Of a DNA stretch of 64,000 bases, positions 58,083 to 64,000 are shown in pieces; within the stretch, counting starts at the first letter, position 1, and each line of letters begins with the position of its first letter. A program made the translations under genes and the position numbers. The notes below the pieces were generated by a model, which searched no databases, was not told the origin of the DNA, and saw nothing but the letters and a program-made list of their open reading frames with translations. This DNA comes from Osedax fenrisi (taxonomy: Eukaryota; Annelida; Polychaeta; Sabellida; Siboglinidae), in assembly GCA_964019155.1 (NCBI GenBank), contig OZ025241.1, positions 26,309,059-26,373,058 on the forward strand, in the 5' to 3' direction.

Positions 58083-58556
58083 CACCACTACATCCATATC
58101 ACTGTGTGACACACAGTGTGTGTTTCACGAAGTTATATGTATACATATATGTTACATATAATATGTATATTAATATTATCTAAAGATATATACGATTATG
58201 TAATATTATTAACGATATTATAAAAACAACGATATAAATGGACACACGAAATAGTTTGTTATAACTATATATTACTAAGTATACTTTCAAGTTATTCGAT
58301 AATATGTGTAATATATGCAATATATTATGTTATATATCAAACAATATCACTATAAACTATCATATATGATAGGTATACGTATACAAACATGATTGTTGCA
58401 GCCGACCTATTAATATATCTATAATATCCGTTGATAAGCGAACATTTAAAAGATAATATTTAACATTAAAGAGATATCTATATATATTTATATGAATTCA
58501 TATGCCCCTCATTCCAGTGAAATATGGTATAGCCATATGTTTTCTATTTATATATA

Positions 58557-58601
<45 letters not shown>

Positions 58602-58640
58602 ATATGTTGCCGCATATCGGTACTACAGTAAACTGTATAT
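57926..58640. repeat. AT-rich stretch with (TA)n arrays
   Basis: (TA)n at about 58052-58083 and 58560-58593. CACTGTGTGACACACAGTGT near 58100 is a hairpin. No gene is visible. Confidence 0.6.
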
Positions 58641-58649
58641 AATGATGAC

Positions 58650-58985
58650 GATTACTACTATTATTACCATATATGGTACGATGATTAAACGGTTATTATT
58701 ACGTAATAGACGGCGTCGTCGCAGCGGTCACGTGAGTAATAATTACGTAATCATTAGATCATCGGTGACGCATTAGATTAGCGAATGCGCGACGTCTAAT
58801 TTCGGACCGCGACGTACAGCAAGGACATGGTTTCGTAGTTAATGTCTTCCGCGGCTGTCGAAGTCGTACGGTCATCCTAGTGGTCAATCTAGTGGTCGTA
58901 GCCGTGGTCGTAGTCGTGGTCATCGTTAATAGTTGATCAGTACAAGTAGGACGCGTTCAGAACGCACTCCATCTACGATGTAGAT
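58650..58985. promoter_or_regulatory. GC-richer island, unassigned
   Basis: Contains TTACGTAATAG and ATTACGTAAT bZIP-type sites, GTCACGTGAG (E-box) and CGCGACG words, then a CGTGGTCGTAGTCGTGGTCA repeat near 58905. A 53-codon minus-strand frame exists but reads poly-Thr from the repeat. Confidence 0.3.
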
Positions 58986-60075
58986 TCTACATATATGTGA
59001 ATTATAATGCACATCTTAGATATATATTAAATACATTGGTGAAAAGTAATTGACTTTCTCATATTATGCAGATGGCAAACGATATGCGAGTGCGAAATAT
59101 ACGTGTGAAATATGTATATTTAATTTGTATATATACATAATATATATATATATATATATATAAATATATTCATAAAATATCAAAAATAGTATACTTAATA
59201 ATACTTTATTGAAATTGTATTTCTTCGGTATCCATTATAACTACTTGCAAGTACACTTGGCATTCTTAGAATATCTATTTTTTATATATATATATATATG
59301 TTTTATACACCTATATTCTATTTTACTATAATAATATAAAATTAATAATGTATTATCATTACAGATTTTAAAGTAACAAGTTAAGATAATACATTAGTAT
59401 TTGTATACAGTGTATAATTATTGGTTTATTTAATTTGTAACTTATTTTTATATGTATACATTTAAAAATGTATCATTAAATATTAGTTAATGTATTAACC
59501 CAGGTATTAACTTTACAGGTTTCAAAGTTAAGAAGAAATTAATTAATTTAAAGATGCAAGCGAAGTTACCGAAGATTCATATTTTTAAAACCATGTATTT
59601 CAATTATCTTATCGATTATTTTTTAGTTATTTTTACGGTAACTGTAAAAGTTTTACATTCTTAATTTTTGAATTTCGTATTATTCTTTGTTTATTTCTAT
59701 AACGTATTCGTTATCTATAGCAAATATTTAGAAATATATACTTTCGCCTCTATATTTAAATACAACGTAAATGAACGAATATACTCCGTGCGAGACAACG
59801 GATACATAATATTACTAATTATTAATAGTTATAATGAGAAATATATTTATTTACAAGAATAGATAATATAGTTTACATTGAGTTACTTAAAATAATTTAA
59901 TTTGTACATGCGCTAACGTTAATTTCTTAAATTTAGGATATAGGTTATATACCTATATGTATAATATAGTATTAACTTCTTAAATGGCATACTCGTCATA
60001 TATCCTAGACATGTTGGCAATTTAAGTTTAACTATTGATGTTATAATATAATATGACCTTGCTACCTATATGTGA
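58986..60075. other. AT-rich stretch, nothing identified
   Basis: (TA)n at about 59140-59163 and 59284-59300. The frame near 59668-59862 has AT-driven composition. Confidence 0.5.
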
Positions 60076-60077
60076 TA

Positions 60078-60222
60078 CCTCCCTATAGGGAAAGGTGCAG
60101 GTATCACAAACAGATGTCACAGTAATATGACTGTGACACATATCACGATACCTGCATCTTTCTCTGAGGACAAATCTTAGGACAATATTTAACATTATAG
60201 AGATAGCTAAATATTGTCCTAG
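60078..60222. repeat. Two adjacent hairpins
   Basis: First, GAAAGGTGCAGGTATCAC pairs with ATGATACCTGCATCTTTC-like sequence, and the inner ATGTCACAGT pairs with ACTGTGACAC (60094-60165). Second, TAGGACAATATTTA (60179-60192) pairs exactly with TAAATATTGTCCTA (60209-60222). Both are imperfectly nested in the same stretch just 5' of a LINE relic. Confidence 0.75.
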
Positions 60223-60319
60223 GGCAATTTTATTGTATCGCAGCATCCGACCCCTGGTATCAAAATGTGGGTCACCGTAATAGTATAGCCTTCTTGTGTG
60301 TAACTTATATGTGCCGTTT

Positions 60320-60590
60320 GTCTCATCTATGTATGCATATGCAGCTTTCACTGTTGCTGCTCCGAAGTACTGGAACAGTATTCCCGACGACTTACGGACG
60401 ATATCATCTTTTAGCACTTTTAAATATCGCCTATATTCATATATGTTATCATTATAATGTCTTCTTTTTTAATTTATAATTATTCGTGTATTTATTTATT
60501 TATTTGTTTTATTATTTCAACTCGACGCATATAGACGTCTATCGTTTTCTTTGTGTAAATAAACCTTTCTTTTATTATTATTATATAATT
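60320..60590 (+). pseudogene. LINE 3'-terminal relic with microsatellite tail
   Basis: AYAAFTVAAPKYWNSIPDDL followed by RTISSFSTFKYRLYSYML is a clear CR1/jockey C-terminus (F-VAAPK-WN-IP--LR, then F---L). A short 3' UTR follows, ending AAATAAACC and a TTATTATTATTATATAAT tail. The upstream ORF2 is missing. Confidence 0.75.
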
Positions 60591-60599
60591 ATAGGCACA

Positions 60600-61080
60600 C
60601 ATGTCTAATGTTGGACTTCTATAGGAGAATGTCCGTAACTATTATTACAGTGGGCATTAATGTTGACGAGTATAACAATGCCCGACCGACGTCACTCGAA
60701 TACAGGTCGTGCATTGTTCCGGCGTTGCGTAACGCTTCGGGAACAATACGTCAATCAATAATCACAGATCATAGAATAGTATCGAGTGGCCGCGCGATCA
60801 CTAATATATGCAAATGTGGAATCTCCGGAATACATCGGACACGTGTGTGTAATTTACTCCTCGCGTGGCCTAACGATTACTAACCTGTTATGTAACATCC
60901 AGCTTGTACGTCCACACATGTAGTAACATTGTGTGAGAACATAATACAAGTATATATGTATATATATAATAATTATTTATAAATATATATGTTTTACTAT
61001 AAGTTACAATGTGATATATATATATAGTGGTATCTTGTGTGAGGGGTACGTCGTGCGTTTCACTATGCCACCTACCCTAC
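60600..61080. other. Mixed stretch, nothing firm
   Basis: A 91-codon plus-strand frame (60608-60883) has near-balanced composition but no recognised domain. An imperfect hairpin with ATTGTTCC/GGAACAAT arms lies at 60713-60747 and overlaps it. (TA)n is near 61010. Confidence 0.3.
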
Positions 61081-61085
61081 TATCC

Positions 61086-61119
61086 AGACCTTATATAACC
61101 TCGGGGTTATATTAGGTCT
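61086..61119. repeat. Hairpin AGACCTTATATAACC
   Basis: Arms of about 16 bp with one mismatch around a 2-4 base loop. The stem matches the hairpin at 36928-36966 in the words AGACCT and TATAACC. Confidence 0.75.
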
Positions 61120-61345
61120 TTCTACTATTCCCCCTGATTAACTCTCGTCAATCAAGGCTTCGTTAACACAGAAACCTCGATATCTCAGGATTAATACGAA
61201 TGATACGAATGATGGGTATACTTGTATACAAGTATACTATAGTGTTTTTTATCTAATTACGTTATAAGAAAATTCTATACTTCAGTAAAGCCCGATAATC
61301 GAAACATATAATTGACATAATTTGTAATTTTATTCGGTAACTTAA
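61120..61345. other. Possible remnants of pogo-like ends
   Basis: CAGAAACCTCGATATCTCAG (61169-61188) and CAGTAAAGCCCGATAATCGA (about 61283-61302) resemble ends of elements D and E but are not paired as inverted repeats. Confidence 0.25.
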
Positions 61346-62035
61346 TTTAATTGAATTGAATTGAATGTTTATTTAGACACTTAAATAAATCATAAATGAT
61401 TTCTCAAAAGTGTATATATAGAATACAAATAATAAAAGTATACATAAAGTATACATATATGTAAACAATAAATACCATTAATAATAATAAAATAAAATAT
61501 ATTCTATAGTATAAGCCGTACGGAAATTAATAAATAAAATAATAATGACAAACAATATTAGTATTTCAGGTTCCCACTTGAGATAAATTGTTGTATATAT
61601 TTTATGAATGTTTTATGCGATTTAATGTATCTAATATAGGGAGGGAGCTATGGAATTCAATTGCTTAGGACCAATATAACTCAGTGCCCGAGTATTCATT
61701 TGTGAGGGACGGAAATAGGGGTAGATAGAATATGAGATGCATGGTTTCTAAGTGATGGAAGGGAGGTTCTTTGTACTAGAGAAGCAGAAATATATGAGGG
61801 GCAATTTGAAGAGTATAATGAGGAATGCAAAATAGATAGTATGCGATAATCAGAGAATTTGTTAAATGTGAACCATGGAGGTAAGTGTTGGTATGAGGAA
61901 GTAGAGGAATGATCTCGAATACGTAGGTTATATGTTATACGGTTTGATGAACGAATAACTCGATTTAGGGGAGAGATAGAGGATAATTGAAGATTGATAA
62001 TGATTGAGGAACAGTAAGTGAGAGAACACGGTAAT
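61346..62035 (-). pseudogene. LINE C-terminal relic with 3' tail
   Basis: Minus-strand translation gives RSSNRITYNLRIRDHSSTSS, SNCPSYISASLVQRTSLPSL, RNHASHILSTPIS, HK-stop-ILGH-stop-VILVL, N-IP and PPYIRYIKSHKTFIKYIQQF. This follows the CR1/L2 C-terminal layout (PSYIS-LV-R, LRS, GHR, W/N-IP, IR--KS---F---L). At least four in-frame stops are present. The 3' UTR ends AGTGTCTAAATAAACATTCA followed by a CAATT-type tail. Confidence 0.55.
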
Positions 62036-62610
62036 TAACTAGAGTTTTAGTAAGAGATAACTTAATAATACATTATTATATATCTATTTGAATTAAAAAA
62101 ATTATAAATAATTTTTTTATTTCAAATAATATTACTTTTTAATATTTCTATAATAATAATTAATTAATATTCAATATTTAACTTTACATATGTATATTGT
62201 TCGATTATTATCTAACTATGAAACCTCAAGTACGATAACAAGTACGTACTCAACACTATAACGTGTCCATTACCTCAAGTATAACAATATTAAATACAAT
62301 AAATAAATACCCGAATATATCCAGAGTTTATCATTACCGGTGAGTCGATATGTTATGGGCGTATTATATAATAGATTCGAAATAATTAAGTCGTTATAAC
62401 ACACAATATCAATACGCGTGTACCGATATACGTGTACGTGACAACGTGACACAGACTCTGATATATTCTCATATATTCTGATATATTCTGATATATTCTG
62501 ATAAGTTAAAAAAATACTCTTAAAAGAACACGTGTTTACGCAATTTTCTAGATTGGAATGGGTACCCTATAAATAGTTGATATTCATATAGCTATATCCA
62601 TATGAATCGG
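62036..62610. other. AT-rich stretch with short tandem repeat
   Basis: A 12-bp repeat, ATATATTCTGAT, lies at about 62459-62502. No gene is visible. Confidence 0.55.
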
Positions 62611-62616
62611 TAAATG

Positions 62617-62625
62617 TGCACCGTG

Positions 62626-62660
<35 letters not shown>

Positions 62661-62670
62661 ACACGGTGCA
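62617..62670. repeat. Hairpin TGCACCGTGT around (TA)n
   Basis: TGCACCGTGT and ACACGGTGCA are exact complements flanking a TA array, giving a cruciform-capable block next to a GTATACAGTGTGTACAGTAT cluster. Confidence 0.8.
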
Positions 62671-62715
62671 GTATACAGTGTGTACAGTATACTGTATACA
62701 GTGTTTATATTAGAT

Positions 62716-63698
62716 TGGGAAATATCTCCGATTACCGATCCCTAAATGACAATTTATAATAACTTATTCTATATTAAATATATGTATTTGAAATTTTGTA
62801 ATTATTGTAATATTATGGCAATAAATAATGTTTATATTTTAAATTTTTGATATAATTGTATTACAAATAATAAACAGGGGTATGTAACCTTGTTTATACC
62901 TATATATATATAGGTACCTATGGGTAATTGGATACATGTACGTAATACCGACCCCATACAATACGCATTGTGGACATTATTGTATAGTAGGCTACTACTA
63001 TACCTACTACTATAGTATTATAATATCCAATCCAAATAGCAGATATAAATATATTTAATGAATTAAAAAATGCGCGTAATTTATTTATTAATGAATTTTA
63101 GTTTAACATTCATATTAAATTTATATTTAAACTTATATTAAACTTTAAATTAAATGACTATTAATATAATTCCTGTATACATATACCAAAGAAGTACCAA
63201 ATGGTACCATAACATGTGTTATTAATGATGTTAAAATGATACATATATATCATATATAATATATGTATATAAACGTATACGTATTAAGAATAATTTCAAA
63301 GTTAAACAAGGGTATATTTTAATTGGATATTATAAATTATATGATGTCGGTATTAAGGTAATTTAGGGGGTCGGTAATAGGAAAAGCATATGGGTTGCTA
63401 TAATTAATTTATCTTTGTTAATACTTATTCAAATTGTAATATTTTTATTATGTATATGAAAATTAAATTAATCTACAATAAATATTGTTAATTAATAAAG
63501 TATTTATAATGATTTAAAAAAATGTATTATTCAAATATTTAAAAATTAAAACCAAAATATTACATTTGATCAAATAACAATTGTAGGATTGTACATAAAA
63601 ACAAAATACGTATTCATATTTATTGCTTTTAACATTTGTCGATATCTCTTATAGTCACTGAGATATGAGAAGAGGTCGGTAATTGGAGACTTTCACCA
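62716..63698. mobile_element. MITE family A, copy 3
   Basis: Same orientation as copy 1. The left end GGGAAATATCTCCGATTACC and the reverse-complemented right end (GGTGAAAGTCTCCAATTACC) are inverted repeats. Shared interior landmarks are TAATACCGACCCCAT, TTATAATATCCAATCCAAAT and GTAATTTAGGGGGTCGGTAA. A TATATATATAGG insertion and TAGGCTACTACTATACC words distinguish it. Confidence 0.65.
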
Positions 63699-64000
63699 AC
63701 ATGTATCTAATATCAACTTAAGTGGATTAATGTATCAATAATAAGTATTTCATCAAACCCTATAGTTAACTGCGAACTACGATTAAAGGTTTGGTATTCG
63801 ATACTCTCTACTTATTGATATTTATAAAGATAAGGAGTTTTATATGTTTAACAGAGTGGTTATAGCTACTTTAATGATCGACCTATAGTGCCCATAGGCA
63901 CGTTACGCTTCATTATATATGGGTATCTAAATAGTCTACACTAATTGACTACCACTGATCAATGATCAGTGATCATTACCACGCATAGGACAATGTATGT
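63699..64000. other. Window end, nothing identified
   Basis: Contains the near-palindrome CACTGATCAATGATCAGTG at about 63953-63971. No gene is visible. Confidence 0.5.

Noticed and set aside
58740..58930. 53-codon minus-strand frame beginning with a Thr tract
   Set aside because: The Thr run comes from a CGTGGT repeat; the rest lacks domain or splice evidence.
60608..60883. 91-codon plus-strand frame
   Set aside because: Overlaps a hairpin, has no recognised domain and lies between LINE relics; chance is the simpler explanation.

Overview
This window is eukaryotic, almost certainly nuclear DNA of an invertebrate metazoan. It is very AT-rich. It carries dozens of (TA)n, (CA)n, (GA)n and trinucleotide arrays, and degenerate non-LTR retrotransposons of the CR1/L2/jockey type. 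It also holds a tRNA-derived SINE and several families of short inverted-repeat DNA transposons with TA target sites. Coding exons stand out as GC- and CpG-rich islands with GT/AG splice sites. There are no operons, CRISPR arrays, prokaryotic genes, rRNA genes or intact tRNA genes. The species cannot be named from the sequence.

Genes: the host coding evidence is thin. On the minus strand a probable first coding exon (22539-22904) ends in phase 0 at a GT donor. A probable last exon (5499-5867) starts in phase 0 after a polypyrimidine tract and AG. They may form one gene of about 244 residues with an intron of about 16.7 kb, whose promoter would be the CpG-rich stretch at 22905-23450. I do not recognise the protein. 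Two short ORFs in GC-rich islands (2364-2507 and 40494-40640, plus strand) are weak first-exon candidates.

Layout: 1-2.7 kb holds regulatory-looking islands, including three TCACGTGA palindromes spaced exactly 21 bp apart. 3.4-5.5 kb holds a SINE, a minisatellite and the last exon. 7-22.5 kb is intron-like, with an L2-like relic, MITEs, a SINE, a 13-bp minisatellite and TA arrays. 22.5-23.6 kb is the first exon and its promoter. 24.5-34 kb holds LINE relics, a 40-bp tandem repeat and palindromes. 35.3-36.1 kb is a pure 797-bp TAG repeat beside NRF1-like sites. 37-45 kb holds MITEs, two of them pogo-like and bounded by TA, plus a LINE 3' fragment. 51.1-55.1 kb is a 5'-truncated LINE with an uninterrupted 992-residue endonuclease/reverse transcriptase ORF. 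55.1-56.4 kb is a second LINE in reverse orientation with a single in-frame stop. 56.5-64 kb holds more MITEs, hairpins and LINE 3' ends.

Most of the identifiable sequence is transposon-derived. TA arrays repeatedly abut the insertion points of both the TA-target MITEs and the LINEs, so they look like the main landing pads in this region.
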